DNA of 64,000 nucleotides from Floccularia luteovirens (Eukaryota; Basidiomycota; Agaricomycetes; Agaricales; Squamanitaceae): assembly GCA_009739215.1 (NCBI GenBank), contig VSJF01000001.1, forward strand, positions 2,108,001-2,172,000. The letters run 5' to 3'. Shown here in pieces: positions 1 to 12,100 of the stretch. The notes beneath the pieces were generated by a model. It saw only the letters and a program-made list of their open reading frames with translations, ran no database searches and had not been told where the DNA came from. Each line of letters opens with the position of its first letter. Position 1 is the stretch's first letter. A program made the position numbers and the translations under genes.

Positions 1-101
1 TTTTTGATAAGATAGTACTGTATATATAACATTACACATGTCAGTGATGTCGTCACACATAGTACCAACTCCGAGTCCTATCTTGCTTCTGGATTCCCCT
101 C

Positions 102-1995
102 ATGTCAGCCTTGAATTTCGCCAAAACAAAATTTGTCAAGGAGAAACCTCATGTATGTTGTACTCGAATGTTTTCAGTATATCAAATCCTTCAATCCTGT
201 CCCATAGTCCTCTGTCACAGACTGGGTCGACATTCTCACCGCAGACAATGTATCAAAAGAAGTCTATGATGGGTAAATCTACCTCAAATCTCTCAATCTG
301 TGTACATCTATCAACTTGTAATCCAAAAGTATCCCAGAACTCGTCGATGCTATCAACCTTCAGGCTTCAGGGTAGATCCTTTCCAATCAGTAGATCTGAG
401 TGACGAACCATTCAATTGATCATCTGCTTGTTATCTAGTCCTGCAGAAGCGTCGCGAGCCCTTCGGAAGAAGCTTAAACATGGTATTCCTCATCAGCAAT
501 ATCGCTCCTTGGTGGTCCGTACCATATATCCACCGTAATCCCTTTGTTTACGCTAATCTCAATCTTATCTTAGGTCCTGAATGCTCTTGTGGAGAACGGC
601 GGTCACAAATTCCAAAGTACGTTTCCATACACCACGATTTGTAATCACTTTGAATCTAATTCTATATCCTCAAAGCATCCTTTGCGGATGATCAACTTAT
701 AGATACAATGAAACATCTCGCAGCAGACGTCCATGCCGATGTTAGAGTCAGAAAGAAACTATTCGCTATCCTCGCCTCTTGGCACGATCAATTCAAAGAC
801 GATAAGTCAATGTCAGTTGTAGCTGGTCTCCACAAGCAATTGAGAGGTGAAGGCAAACGTCTAAGTACAATAGAGATAAATAATCTCGTGGGCCTTGTAC
901 CTACTGCTGAGGATAAACGAAGGATTGAAAAAGAGGAAGCCCAGAGGAAGGAAATGGAGGAAAGGGAGGAAAAAGAGAAAGCAAAGAAAAAAGCGAAGGC
1001 AAATAAAGCAGAAACGAAGCAGGCAAGAAATAGACAGAAGAAACCCGCGTTTGACTTTGAAAGGGTAAGCATCTCTACCCTTGTGTCCTAAATATCGACA
1101 TTGAATGTAATGCAAGGACAAACCGAAAGTATTGAATAGCATCGCCGATGCCTCACGGGCATCTAGTAATTTGGTGAATGCTATCATGGTTCGTGAGATT
1201 ACTCCCGAGTAATGTACAGCTTTCCTGACATCGTTTCATCAGCTTGTAAACCCGGATAAGGAAAGTCTGCAAGAAAATGAACGTGTTCAGGAGTGCCTAG
1301 AAATGGCTAAGCAAGCCAGAAAGTCGGTTGTTCGATATATCCAGGCATGTTTGTTTACTTTCTCGGGTGTTAATACTCGTATTCATGGACCCATATAGTT
1401 AGTAGAGGATGAGGAGCTGATCGGAACGCTGATTGTAACCAACGAGCGAATTATATCCGCACTTGAGATGTACGACAGGAATTGTGCAGGAGCTATGGAA
1501 GACCATGCGGATGAAACTGCTGCTATCACTGCCCGGATGGCCGCAGCTGATATCGGTACCCCCGAAAGTGAAGTGAGCAGGTTGCAGGAAAAACAACGTG
1601 CTGCTGTACAGAGAGCCTTGCAAAACGCCGAATCAAGGAATAGTGGAGCAGATGATAATGGTCATGTCCATCCTGATTTACAAGATCTGAGCTTTGGACC
1701 CCTCGGACATTCGTCAACTAACCTCCCCCCACCAATGCGACCGTCTGCATTATCTGACGATGACTATGGTCACGAAGAACACGGCACTTACAATGTTCAC
1801 GGCTCTCTTTCTGACTTTAGCGATTATGAATCCTCCGACGAGGAATCACGCAACAGAACTGGAGGACCATCCCGCAAGAGAGCATATGTAACTGTGTCTG
1901 ATGACGAAAGTGTCATTGCTCCATTCGCAGGTCAAAGGGAAGACCCTTTTGCTGACCCATTCGCCGACGAGAGTAGTAGCGTGCATGCGAGATAA
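102..1995 (+). CDS. LSB5: LSB5-like VHS and GAT domain protein
   Basis: Likely an endocytic/trafficking adaptor related to yeast Lsb5, which links actin-patch assembly to ubiquitin-dependent sorting. The N-terminus (MSALNFAKTKFVKEKPH) runs into a VHS domain assembled from several short exons: SSVTDWVDILTADNVSKEVY, IPELVDAINLQ, then ALRKKLKHG, VLNALVENGG and the exon around 690-1068 with DVRVRKKLFAILASWHD. A Lys/Glu-rich linker follows, then a GAT-like helical domain (CLEMAKQARKSVVRY, LIGTLIVTNERIISALEMYD) and an acidic serine-rich tail ending DPFADPFADES. About seven introns of roughly 50 nt are needed; one donor is probably GTCCGT near 526. The start is the first ATG in frame with the VHS domain. 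Family assignment rests on VHS plus GAT without a GAE ear domain, so Lsb5-like is preferred to GGA. No frame break was needed. Confidence 0.78.
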
Positions 1996-2090
1996 CAATG
2001 TACTGATTGATGTATAGATGATAAGGATAATACTTGAAAAGACCAGAATATTTATGTTTTAACTGGGTGATTCCATTGAGAAACGGGATT

Positions 2091-3634
2091 TTACGGAAGG
2101 AATGCAAAAGACTCATACCTCCACCGGATAATGCTGTTATCATTGTTTTCACCAACCCAGAAGGGTCTGAGTGCCGAGGGCAAATGCAACGCCATAATTT
2201 CGCCATTTTCATCGAACAATGCACCATTCTCCAGAAGAGCTACGATGAGTCTTGGAATCGCGGCAGCTGTACCATTCAAAGTATGCGTGAATGGGAGACG
2301 TGACATTGGAGAAGATGAATCGGTCAAGCTATGCTGGTCTGATGGACGATATCGAATATGCAAGCGCCGTGCTTGATAATCTGTGCAATTTGATAGAGAA
2401 GATACTTCTCCCCAGCTTCCACGTCCTGGCATCCATGCTTCAATATCGTATTTTCTGTAGGCGCTTGCGCCTAATTCCTCAGTTGGCATATCAAGGACTC
2501 TTTGTAACATATCAGAGTTTTGGAGGTAAAAATAACTCTATAGAGCTTCACCTGAAAGGAAATTCTAGGCCACTGAGAATCTTTTTTTGAATAGACAACA
2601 TTTCATCCATCATAGACTCGCTCTGGTCTTCTTCAGTCACTGAAAAAAGCTCCACCTTCGTGAATTGATGAACCCGATACAGGCCTCGAGTGTCTGCTGA
2701 ACGGGCACCAGCTTCCTGACGAAATGCATGACCAACTCCAACTACCTTTAATGGGAGTGTGGTCGACGGAAAAACCCTGTTTGCGAACATGCCTCCCAGT
2801 GGGATTTCTGAAGTCCCGGACAGAACTAGTTCAGGAGAGGATGTATTTGTTGGTGTGATATGATACATGTGAGATACAGGTGGGTATGAATCGTCGCGTG
2901 GTTGAAATCCGCACCGTATCGCAATATCAGAACGGACGATATCGGGTGTAGTTACAGGTGTGAAAGCCATTTTGAATAGCAATAGACATAGCCATAGTTA
3001 GTCAATGCGAGCTCGAGAAGTGCAGCTTCATTCTTCAAGAAGTACCAAGATGATCCGGTAACAGTTGAGCCACCTTCCAAGTCCAGAAGATCGAATTTCT
3101 TTGCTACAGCTACGTGGTCACGAGCAGTAGTAGCAGGATAAAGGTGAGGGGCCATGACTTGATATTGCCGTAGCAGCCGCTTCTGGGCCCTAGTGGTGTA
3201 TCCGGATGAGTATCATTTGGAATTAGTATTGCCATGCCGAGACATTGTCTCTCTGCAGCTTCAAGCATGACTTCCAACTCCTTGACCTCTTTCTTCAACC
3301 TGGTAGCTTTTTTAAGTGCTGCATCTTTACCTGATGCATCTTTCATCTCAACCGCCTTCTTCAATTGATCCCCAACTATTGAGCGGGCATTTCGTTTAGC
3401 ATTTAGCTCATTCAATATACGTTTCCATTCAGTATATGCACGCGCTACAGCAGGAATAGCATCTGGAGGAAGTCGGGCCTTTCGATTTTTAGCATTTTGA
3501 ATTTTTAGTACAATATTTTCAGATATGTTTCGATAATCCAGCCGGGGTTGTGGAAGTTCGCTGTTAGGTAGTTTTGAAGAAATTTGGCGTTTTAGTGGCG
3601 CCCTAGCTCGATTCCTGAAAGTTGGATTTGGCAC
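2091..3634 (-). CDS. DIA4: Mitochondrial-type seryl-tRNA synthetase with four +1 frame breaks
   Basis: Class II aminoacyl-tRNA synthetase that charges tRNA-Ser, probably in mitochondria. The basic N-terminus ([17 protein letters not shown]) could act as a targeting sequence. A long charged helical arm follows ([19 protein letters not shown]), then the catalytic core with the motif 2 region FRQEAGA...[13 protein letters not shown] and the motif 3 region [20 protein letters not shown]. One ordinary intron lies around 2503-2560. Between the arm and motif 2 the conserved protein is readable only by changing frame four times, always by +1: near 3184-3192, 3141-3150, 2990 and 2962-2967. The intervening pieces ([48 protein letters not shown]) all match the family. 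No GT-AG intron can account for these. Either the gene is broken, the assembly has insertions, or the insertions are compensated. The N-terminus and C-terminus are otherwise normal. It is divergent from RFC4 with 177 bp between start codons. Confidence 0.85.
2962..2967 (-). other. +1 frame break in SerRS (GF|TPVTTPD)
   Basis: Coding-strand sequence GGCTTTCACACC must lose one base to join GF to TPVTTPD. Removing a T after C (GGC[T]TTC) or the C at 2962 both work. There is no intron signal. Confidence 0.75.
2988..2996 (-). other. +1 frame break in SerRS (LTNYG|MSIAI)
   Basis: Coding strand TATGGCTATGTC. One extra base separates LTNY from MSIAIQNGF; the extra T at 2990 (GGC[T]ATG) is the simplest choice. 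Confidence 0.75.
3141..3150 (-). other. +1 frame break in SerRS (SSHGP|..ATTARDH)
   Basis: Coding strand GGCCCCTCACCTTTATCC. One base must be skipped between SSHGP and [11 protein letters not shown]; the exact base is ambiguous (CCC[T]CAC or a nearby T). Confidence 0.7.
3184..3192 (-). other. +1 frame break in SerRS (DTP|GPEAAAT)
   Basis: Coding strand CCACTAGGGCCCAGAAGC. One base must be skipped between HPDTP and [12 protein letters not shown]. Candidates are the A at 3184 or the T in CAC[T]AGG at 3192. Confidence 0.7.
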
Positions 3635-3811
3635 ATTTGGTAGACAGAAGAGAGCTTACTAGCTTGTTTCAGAGAAGAGTATAGATGCAAACATCGATAT
3701 GTGGTTGGAACGAGAAAGACCATAGAAAATATTTAGGAAGAAGATTGTTTTTGTCACGCGGTGTGACGCAACGCGTTTCAATTTCTGTCGCGTTACATTT
3801 GAAATATCTGC
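3635..3811. promoter_or_regulatory. Divergent promoter between SerRS and RFC4
   Basis: 177 bp lie between the two opposite start codons, so both promoters must share this interval. No clear TATA box or other named element was recognised. Confidence 0.5.
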
Positions 3812-5267
3812 ATGGCCACTTCTTCAACAAAACCAACGGGATCCAATCCTAATGGCTCTGCAGAGCTAGCTTATGAACTTCCATGGTATGTCTATGATAA
3901 ATTTATCAGTTGCTTCTGTCTGTATGAACTGGGCAGGCAGGGTTGAAAAATATCGGCCGAAGGTCTTGGATGATGTTGTTGGAAATACGGACACAATCGA
4001 ACGTCTAAAAGTGATAGCTCGAGACGGAAATTGTCCCCATATCATCATTTCGGTGTGTTCAGCTATTTCCCAAAGTGTCTTTTTTCACTCAGACCTATAC
4101 TGGCAGGGTATGCCCGGAATCGGGAAAACTACAAGTATACATTGTCTGGCGCACCAGCTGTTGGGGGACGCATACAAGGAAGGAGTATTAGAATTGAACG
4201 CATCAGATGAGCGGTGAGATTAACTTGGATCTTCGTGACCTCTCGCCTAATATGAATTACGAAGCGGTATTGACGTTGTACGAAACAAAATCAAGGCATT
4301 TGCGCAGAAAAAGGTTACATTACCTCCAGGACGCCACAAGATTGTTATATTGGACGAAGCTGACAGGTAACCGCCCATATCACTGCTTTCCCACATTTTT
4401 GTAACTAATATCAACCAGTATGACACCTGGTGCGCAGCAGGCCTTGCGACGAACAATGGAAATATTTTCCAATACGACACGGTTCTGTCTTGCATGTAAT
4501 ATGAGCAACAAGATCATTGAGCCGATACAAAGTCGATGTGCAATTCTACGTTATGCTAAACTAAGAGATCAAGAAATTCTAAAACGTTTGTTAGAGATTT
4601 GCGAAATGGAGAAGGTGAGTTGACTCTCATAATCCACAAGGGAGGATGTATTGTATTTATTCGATGATCTTAGGTGGAATATAATGACGATGGACTTACT
4701 GCTCTGATATTTACATCAGAGGGTGATATGCGCCAAGCTATAAACAATCTACAATCTACACACTCTGGGTTTGGTTTTATCTCAGGAGATAATGTCTTCA
4801 AAGTCTGTGATCAACCGCACCCTATTATAATACAAGCTGTGATAAGAGCATGCCTGAAAGGGGACATAGACAATGCCTTGGAAAAACTCAACCAACTCTG
4901 GGATCAGGGATACAGCGCAGTGGACATTGTTGTCACAATTTTCAGAGTAGTCAAGATATTTGACGAGTGAATTGCACATATTATTTTCTTTCTCGTAACT
5001 GACGCATTTCTAGAATGCCTGAGTACACGAAACTGGAATATATCAAGGTTCACAATTTTATTTGGAGGTGTATGTATCCCTTGCTAACTTGATTACAGGA
5101 AATCGGCTTTACTCATATGCGAATACTTGAGGGTGTTGGGACATTGATCCAGTTAGCTGGTCTGGTTGCGCGACTCTGTAAGATGGTGGGTTTGTATTAC
5201 TATGCACTGTTTATACCTGCTTATAGTGATGTTACAGAACGTCAAGCCAGAGCTTCTTCGTATATAA
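3812..5267 (+). CDS. RFC4: Replication factor C subunit 4 (clamp loader AAA+ ATPase)
   Basis: Small subunit of the RFC complex that loads PCNA during DNA replication and repair. It is the orthologue of yeast Rfc4 and human RFC2. The start [10 protein letters not shown] leads to the RFC box [18 protein letters not shown], with the first intron splitting the W codon. Walker A is GMPGIGKTT, followed by [20 protein letters not shown], Walker B VILDEAD and sensor 1 [12 protein letters not shown] with the SRC arginine-finger motif (QSRCAILRY). The C-terminal collar region includes [14 protein letters not shown] and ends [14 protein letters not shown]. All exon joins (about eight GT-AG introns) keep frame, so this gene has none of the +1 breaks seen in the neighbours on either side. 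Confidence 0.93.
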
Positions 5268-5464
5268 ATTAAATGTAATACATAGTTTTGTTATGTATGC
5301 CACCAAAGCTTAGTTGTGCGCAAAGTCAAACAATGCGAAAGCGATCGAAACACCGAGTTGGGTACACACGGTCTTCAGTGGAGATTATTATTCAGCGGAC
5401 ATTATGATACCAAGAAAATTTGCTTGCGTCTATATCATGATCTTCCTTCAATTATACAGTCATC

Positions 5465-6366
5465 ATGTCTCTGGATAATGCCATCACACGCCGTCTTACA
5501 TCTGTAAAGAATGTTATTATTGTGCTTTCAGGCAAAGGCGGAGTGGGCAAATCATCTGTGTCTACGCAGCTGGCACTCAATTTACATATCTCATCACCGA
5601 CAGCAAGGGTCGGGATTCTCGATGTAGATCTTACTGGCCCTTCAATACCGCGGATGTTAGGAGTCGATGGACAGAGCGTGCATCAAAGCAGTGACGGATG
5701 GGTCCCTGTATTTGCGGACGGATCCTCTGCAAGACTAGCATGCATGAGCGTCGGATTTCTGCTCAAAAAGAAGGGAGAGTCGGTGGTGTGGAGAGGACCG
5801 AAGAAGAATGGAATGATCAGGCAATTTCTAAGTGACGTCCGATGGGGTGACTTGGATTATCTTGTTATTGATACGCCTCCTGGTAAGTCTCTTACTGCCA
5901 CGCTGATTCTACTCTGCTTTTTACACAATTTATATATTAGGTACATCAGATGAGCATCTTTCACTGATGGAGCACATGGCTGGACTGCACTCTCGTATTT
6001 CCGCAGTCATTGTTACGACACCACAAGCAGTGGCTTTGATGGATACTATGAAATGTCTTTCGTTCACTCGCGCAGTAAACTTGCCTGTCCTAGGACTTAT
6101 TGAGAACATGAGCGGCTATGTATGTCCATGTTGTGGGGAGGTTAGCAACGTGTTTCTCAACCGGAGGGGGAGAGTCGATGGCAAGCAAAGAAAAACTGAA
6201 ATTTCTGGGAAGGCTTCCTGTTGACACGGAGCTTGTGAGTTTGCTAGATGGGGGAGAAGGGGGAGCACTGGTGGAGAAGTACGAGAATACGGCAACGGCC
6301 AAGATGTTCGGGAAGATAACGGAAGAGATTAAATCCCAGCTCAATGAAAATAAAATAAATAAATAA
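5465..6366 (+). CDS. CFD1: Cytosolic Fe-S cluster assembly P-loop ATPase (CFD1/NUBP2) with one +1 frame break
   Basis: Scaffold ATPase that, with Nbp35, assembles Fe-S clusters in the cytosol. The protein starts [10 protein letters not shown] and has the deviant Walker A motif [17 protein letters not shown], the [15 protein letters not shown] switch region, [12 protein letters not shown], and [15 protein letters not shown] spanning one intron (about 5885-5940). The cluster-binding motif is CPCC in [11 protein letters not shown]. Immediately after it, GEVSNV is in one frame and [20 protein letters not shown] is in the next, with no room for an intron. The shift is +1, within GTGTTTCTCAACC. The length and C-terminus (LNENKINK) are otherwise normal. 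A shorter product ending [17 protein letters not shown] would result if the break is real and uncompensated. Confidence 0.88.
6150..6157 (+). other. +1 frame break in CFD1 ([13 protein letters not shown])
   Basis: One extra base, most simply a T in GTGTTTCTC, separates [10 protein letters not shown] from [14 protein letters not shown] neighbouring intron would have to remove conserved residues or be under 25 nt. Confidence 0.8.
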
Positions 6367-6690
6367 ATAATGAGAAGCCTCGTTGTATGTTGAACAGTCC
6401 CAAATAGGAAAGATAGCACTTCACGTTGAATTAAACAACACAACTCGCGTTTCTCCTTTCCTTCCCCCCTCATGTTCCTCCTTTAAATCAGTCTCAATCC
6501 ACAAAATCTTCATCCTGCGTTCTTGTATTTTTCTTTTTTTACCCTTTCTAGCTCTACTCGACATATCACACGACACTTATTCACCACCTACCCCATTGGA
6601 ACAATACCGCGAAAGAAACAAAGGTCTGCTGTTTACCTCTTATTAAAAAAATTTTTACTCATTTATATCCAAAGGCAACATCTCTCTGCA
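6367..6690. other. Intergenic, 3' of CFD1 and leader of the next gene
   Basis: It contains an AT-rich 3' flank after CFD1 (repeated AAATA at 6355-6370), then pyrimidine-rich tracts (6450-6560) typical of fungal promoters. No gene seen. Confidence 0.4.
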
Positions 6691-8262
6691 ATGTCAGAAG
6701 ACCTCCCGTATACACTGCCAGAAGAAGATCCATTTAATGTCGAACCCGTGCTTACTCAATTAAGGCGCAGACGCTCAAGCATGCTCGATAAATGGATACA
6801 AGAACAACAACTTCAACCACTCATCACAGACCGCGACAAACTGAATGCTGCAAACAAATCCTGTGTTGAATTTTCCAGATCACCCACAAATCCTTACCTC
6901 GCGTACCCCGACTTGCGCCACCCATCCCTGGAGCGTGAAACTTCCCGAGATGATGCCATAACGCTAAACAGTTTTGTTCTTGTCGAGGACTCTGATTTTC
7001 CACTCGGTGATAATGCGGTAGCCAAGGTATTTCCCCCACATTCATTTAATCCCTCTGGTTTCAATTTCAAATGCTGTTACCCAAAAAGTTACCTTCAACA
7101 CCAAATAATTCTCGGAGAACCTCTAAAAATATCCTTTCCCCTTCGTCCTTTCGCAAGCTCAATATTTCTTTCCGTTCCATTCCCACCACAACCATGATCG
7201 AAGACCCTTCTCCTCGATCTACGCTCAGAAACTCTCTCTTTCCTCGTGGCCCTCGTCAGAGTATTGGTTCAACTACAAGCAATAACACCCAGATACAGCA
7301 TTTACGATCATCTAGTATGTCTTCTGTTGCGGATTTCTCTAGTTCTCCAAGGTCGAAAACTGGGACCTCCTCCAAATGGCGTCCCAGTGTTCTGAATCAC
7401 TTCTCTCAAGCATCTACAACCCAGCCCTCGTCACTACCTTCCGAAACCTTTTCGACACCTTCCCGTCCAAGCGTCTCTTCAGCAGATACCCAGTATACTC
7501 ACTCGTCTGCGACTACCCCAACTATTAATAGTTATACCTCTTCTCCCTCCAGGCCCTCGTTTATTGATTCAATGCGGTCACGTAACCGCTGGTCTCAAGC
7601 AAGTGCTTCCAGAGCTAAGCCGGGGTCCATTTCTTCAAGCTCAGCTTGGTCACAAAATCAGTTACCATACCCTAGCCCAATAGAACCAAACCTCAAGATT
7701 GAGCGAACTTATTCATCAGTATCTTCCTTTCCTCCTCGTTCTCCCCTTTCCTCAATACCAGGTTCAAACCTTGGGAACCTAGAAGACATCGAAGACGATG
7801 GACTCTCATTCCATTCACCAAAATATGATACCGTTCAGCCACCCGTTACGTATGCTTCAAAGCGTTCTTTTTCACAGGCTGCATTTTCCTCGCTAAGTTC
7901 CCGTGGTCATAAAAGGAAAAAATTGGTGATAAGCGGTGTAGGATGTCATGAGGTGCGCAAGTTCGAAGGTCTTAAGCGATGGTGTGAGGTACGAGTGCAT
8001 GTGTATCCATTTGATCTTACAATCATGACTAATACCCCTCAAGAGCTTTGGCGAGCTGCGTCAAATTACCAGAATACCTAATGGTGACCTGCATGTAGAA
8101 TTTCGACGCGCGGACGTGGCAGATACGGTACGCACGGATTTTTTTACCGTGCGATTTAATACTCAGGACCCTTGGCATGAACAGGTATGCCGCATACGTG
8201 CCAGAGTTTTCATTTCTGGAGTTGGTAGCGTGCAGCTATCTTGGTTCTGCGAAAAACGATAA
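6691..8262 (+). CDS. Serine-rich protein with a conserved C-terminal domain, function unknown
   Basis: Start MSEDLPYTLPEEDPFN; exon 1 continues to DNAVAK and joins across the intron 7027-7088 to LPSTPNNSRRTSKN. The middle is a long low-complexity Ser/Thr/Pro-rich stretch (for example SVADFSSSPRSKTGTSS). The C-terminus is more ordered: KKLVISGVGCHEVRKFEGLK, RWCE, then after an intron SFGELRQITRIPNGDLHVEF, RRADVADTV, and a last exon CRIRARVFISGVGSVQLSW ending FCEKR. The IPNGDLHVEF-RRADVADTV segment has the size and beta-alpha-beta pattern of an RRM-like fold, but I do not recognise RNP motifs. Function is unknown. The start is the first ATG after a long pyrimidine-rich leader. Confidence 0.65.
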
Positions 8263-9109
8263 AATAATGAATTCTCCCGTTTCTGTATTCTGTCATCGTA
8301 AGGTCAGCCGTAATGCTCAAGTCTATCTTTATAGTCGCTAAATCCGCAAAACAGCATTGACGACCATTGTAACGACTTCTCTGTTCAAGATGCCACATAC
8401 CCCACTTTATTTCCCCACCCTTGTCTCGGTTAATTTTTATATTGCCGCATTGTCTGCGACGAACTGTACGAATCTCTTACGTTCTTTATGACCCCCCTAT
8501 GAATTTCCCTCAGAAAAAAAAACCAATATGCCGTGCGTCTACATGTTTCTTGTGACCTTTCAAAGTTGGCTGATTGTTTGTTTAGACCTCATGCCATTCC
8601 CAATCACGCAAAAGCTGTATCACAATTACATTGTTGACCCTTTTCTCTCTCTGATCACCTACATGTCTCTAGCCTACCTTGGTTCTAATATAATACTGCG
8701 ATTGTGACTTTTACCTCGGACAATCTTTTTGGGGGTTCCTCATGTTTTGTATACTACATACGTACAAAGCAATTTACAAGGACACTTTTTTCACATCAAT
8801 AAACCCTGAATCATTTTTGAAAACCGCAACCCTGCCTTTGGGAATTGGTTACATTTATTCAACTTGGATGAAAAAGAATGTATGTACAATGTTCATGACT
8901 TGTGACAATGCATAACATGATGAGTAATGCGAAATAAAATAGCTCTTTTGTTAACAAAGCCGAGGTCCAAATGTGCAAATAGAAAAGCCCGTCGAACTTG
9001 TCCTAGAGCAGAGTTCGGGGAGTAATGAACGAAAACAGAAAACAAAGGGTATGTACAATTAAAACGCAAGGGTAAACGATTAAAATAGACAATTCAATAA
9101 AAATGGAAA
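8263..9109. other. Intergenic between convergent genes
   Basis: 847 bp between two genes ending toward each other. AT-rich, stop-dense in all frames, presumably 3' UTRs. No RNA gene or repeat recognised. Confidence 0.4.
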
Positions 9110-12100
9110 TCATTGACCCCATTCCCCAACGCCTGTCCTGGAACGATAGCCTCGGTATGGAGATTGGCGCCCACCTTCTGTACGTTCACTAAACCCATTG
9201 GTCTTACGGGCGTTGCGCGGTCCAACGGAACGTGTATAGGTATTGCGACCAGAGGAATATCCATTTTGTGGATCTCGGCGAGGACCCTGCCTCCTCTGGT
9301 GAGGCGAAGCATGCATGTTAGAGTTATTATTGAAATCAGTTTGGGAATGAGTTGATGTTATATGGGAATTGGGTTGGGCTGGCAAATACATAGGTCGGGG
9401 AGGACAAGTTACCCATTGTCCGACATTTGGCGTGTTTTGGTGCATTTGCCTAGGTGGTAATCCCGTCTCTTGGGGAGGAATAGTTGGTATAGGGTAGTGA
9501 TAAGATGGGACTTGAGGCCAACCATGAGCGTTTGATTGGTGCAAGTTGTCACCAGCAGACTGAGATGGTGGTCCAGTGGTCATATACTGGTCTAGTGCCT
9601 CAGATGGATAGACGGCAATTAAGGTTCCCTGATCATTCTGCATGAACCCTGCTGGTGCGACCGGAGGTTGTCCGTTGAAACCTTGTTGAGAAGCTTGATC
9701 TGGACTTTGGTTGAGTCCTTGCGTTGCGCCCGGAACAAACTATACTCAAATATGGGCTGTATCCGCACAAAATAATAAGAATACTCACCCCGAACATCCC
9801 CATTGCTGGCCAAGGAGCGTGGGTACCTGCCCCCGGCCTGCTAGCATCCTGACATGGAGGACCAGTGAAGGTTTGCGTGAGTTGAGGACCCGGAAGAGGA
9901 TAGCCCATGTATGGCGTATAGTAAGGCATCGGATATTGTGCAAATTGCGGATAAGGATTGGCCCAAAGCGGTGCTCCATACCCTGGTAGGGGATACGGAT
10001 ACATAGATTGGGGCATTGTATGTGCACCCGTTGAGATTGAAGAGCCTATGGAAGATGGTGCTGGTGTAGTGGCTGGTTCATCGTACCACTCACGATAAGC
10101 AGTTAGCGATGTTTCAGATGTATTGGCCATGGAAGGCACAGGAGAGGGGCGGAGAGACTCTGTTCCAGGCTGTGCACTGTCCTGGAGATCTTTTGGGTAC
10201 TTTCCGTCATGCTCAGCGGATATGGACTTGAATTTGAGTTCTAATTTGGTGTCCGAATTTTCCATATTCAGGACAGTCGGGGATTGGTCCGATGAAATAA
10301 GCGATGGAGATTCCCCCAAGTGCGCAGTAACTGATTCCTCATAATGCCTATGAGGGTTATAAAAATTATTGTTTTGTGGTCTTCCGCGTCCCTGTCCAAA
10401 CTTCCAAGGAGTGCGAGGTGGATTGTAGTCACGGAGTTTAACACGTATTGTACGGCCGTCATATATGCGATTATGCTAAGTGGGGATGAGCGCGACTGCA
10501 ACTAAACTCAAAAAGGACATACTTCTTCTGAAATTGCACGCGCGGGGGACTGTGCATTATCAAACTTGACGAACGCAAAAGCCGCTCCAGAGTTCACTAT
10601 ATGCAAGGTTAAGAACCAAATTAACCAGTTGGCATAAGATACTTACTTGGTCGAACGACTTTGACACTTTCAAGGCCTCCGAATCTAGCAAATAACTTTC
10701 TGACCTTTTCTTCATCCCACGCAGCATGTCCATACATTTCTAGTCCACCAACAAAAAGTGTAGTTGGATCGGTCTCTTTTTCTGGTTGGCTGTCATATAA
10801 GCGTGATACACGTTCATTACTATCATAGCCTTTATATGCCTGACTATGTGACCCGTAGGTTGAGTTAGACGGCGTGATTGGGAATGACTTTGGAGATCTT
10901 GAGGCAATTAGAGATGGATTCGGTCCAGGTGCCTGCGGTAGACACGACTCCTTTTCTGGCTCGATACATGTGGTGCTTTGATCTAAGCTTCCATCGGAGT
11001 AGTTGGTGGAAGGAAACCTTGTGCGAGCATTTAGAGATTTATTCGCGATGCAACGAAGAAAATATACTTTTCTCTGCGTTGATCATCCTCAACACAAGTA
11101 GCCCAATCAGATTTTATATCCGAAGCTACCTTTCCAATGGGGGACGGACCTATTTCGGCCCATTTGTTATTGGTGTTTTTTGCAGTTTCGAACCCATCCT
11201 CGGGGTTGGTATGATCTTGAGATTGCTGCTTTGCATCGTCAGATATACCAGAGATGAGGGTGTCTCCAGTTTCTTCCTTCCAAGTCTCATTTCCTTGGCA
11301 GGATCGAACGTTATCTCGGTGATGACATTCGGTGCCTTTTGGATTCATGAGGGTCAAGGTGTCCAGGCCAATGGTTATATGAGCTTCTGTATCTGTTGGT
11401 GGAAGGTGACGGCCGGTAATACGTGGGGTAACTGGAGTCACAAGAGAAGGCTTATTAGTGGCCCTTGGCGAGGGAATGTAGTGAAGAGAATTGCCGGAAG
11501 TATTGCACGGCGATGCTGGATAATTACGAGGAGAATACGACTGATCAAAGGCATTACCGGATGGTTGATGTGCCCATGTGACACTAAGATGGGGGACTCT
11601 GCGTAGTGTCTGTTCATATATGCGCATTAATTCCAGTATTATCAGGCTTTTCAGTGGATATTACCATTAAAGCATTCACACAATCATCACGATGTTCCCA
11701 TTTAATTTCCCAGCACAATTTTTCCATATTTTCCGAACGAATAGAATTATGGGGAGCTGGATATGATTTCCACACTTGCGCTCCATCGGAGTGGCTGTCA
11801 CCAAGAGACATTCTATCTGTATTATGATTGATTAACGGGCTAGAAGATATGTAGGTCCATGCATACCTCCTGTTTTATATATAGAGAAATGCTCTAACCG
11901 ACCAAAATAAGTAGCTAAACCATAGAGTGCCTGACAGTTGTAGATGAGAGTGTATACCACATATATGCGTATTAAATATCACCTCAGCATCAAAAATTAT
12001 GGGTTGTATGAAATGAGCGTCGCCTCTTGGGGAAATATCGCGCTTTTCCGCTTCGACTGCTTCGCTATCATATAGAATACTGTGAAATCTTGATAATCCA

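Noticed and set aside
516..571. Suspected +1 break in the LSB5-like gene
   Set aside because: Using a GTCCGT donor joins YRSLV to VLNALVENGG in frame, so an ordinary intron suffices.
2962..3192. Calling SerRS a pseudogene
   Set aside because: Both flanks and all short internal segments are conserved, and the only lesions are same-direction single-base shifts, which is not the usual pattern of decay.
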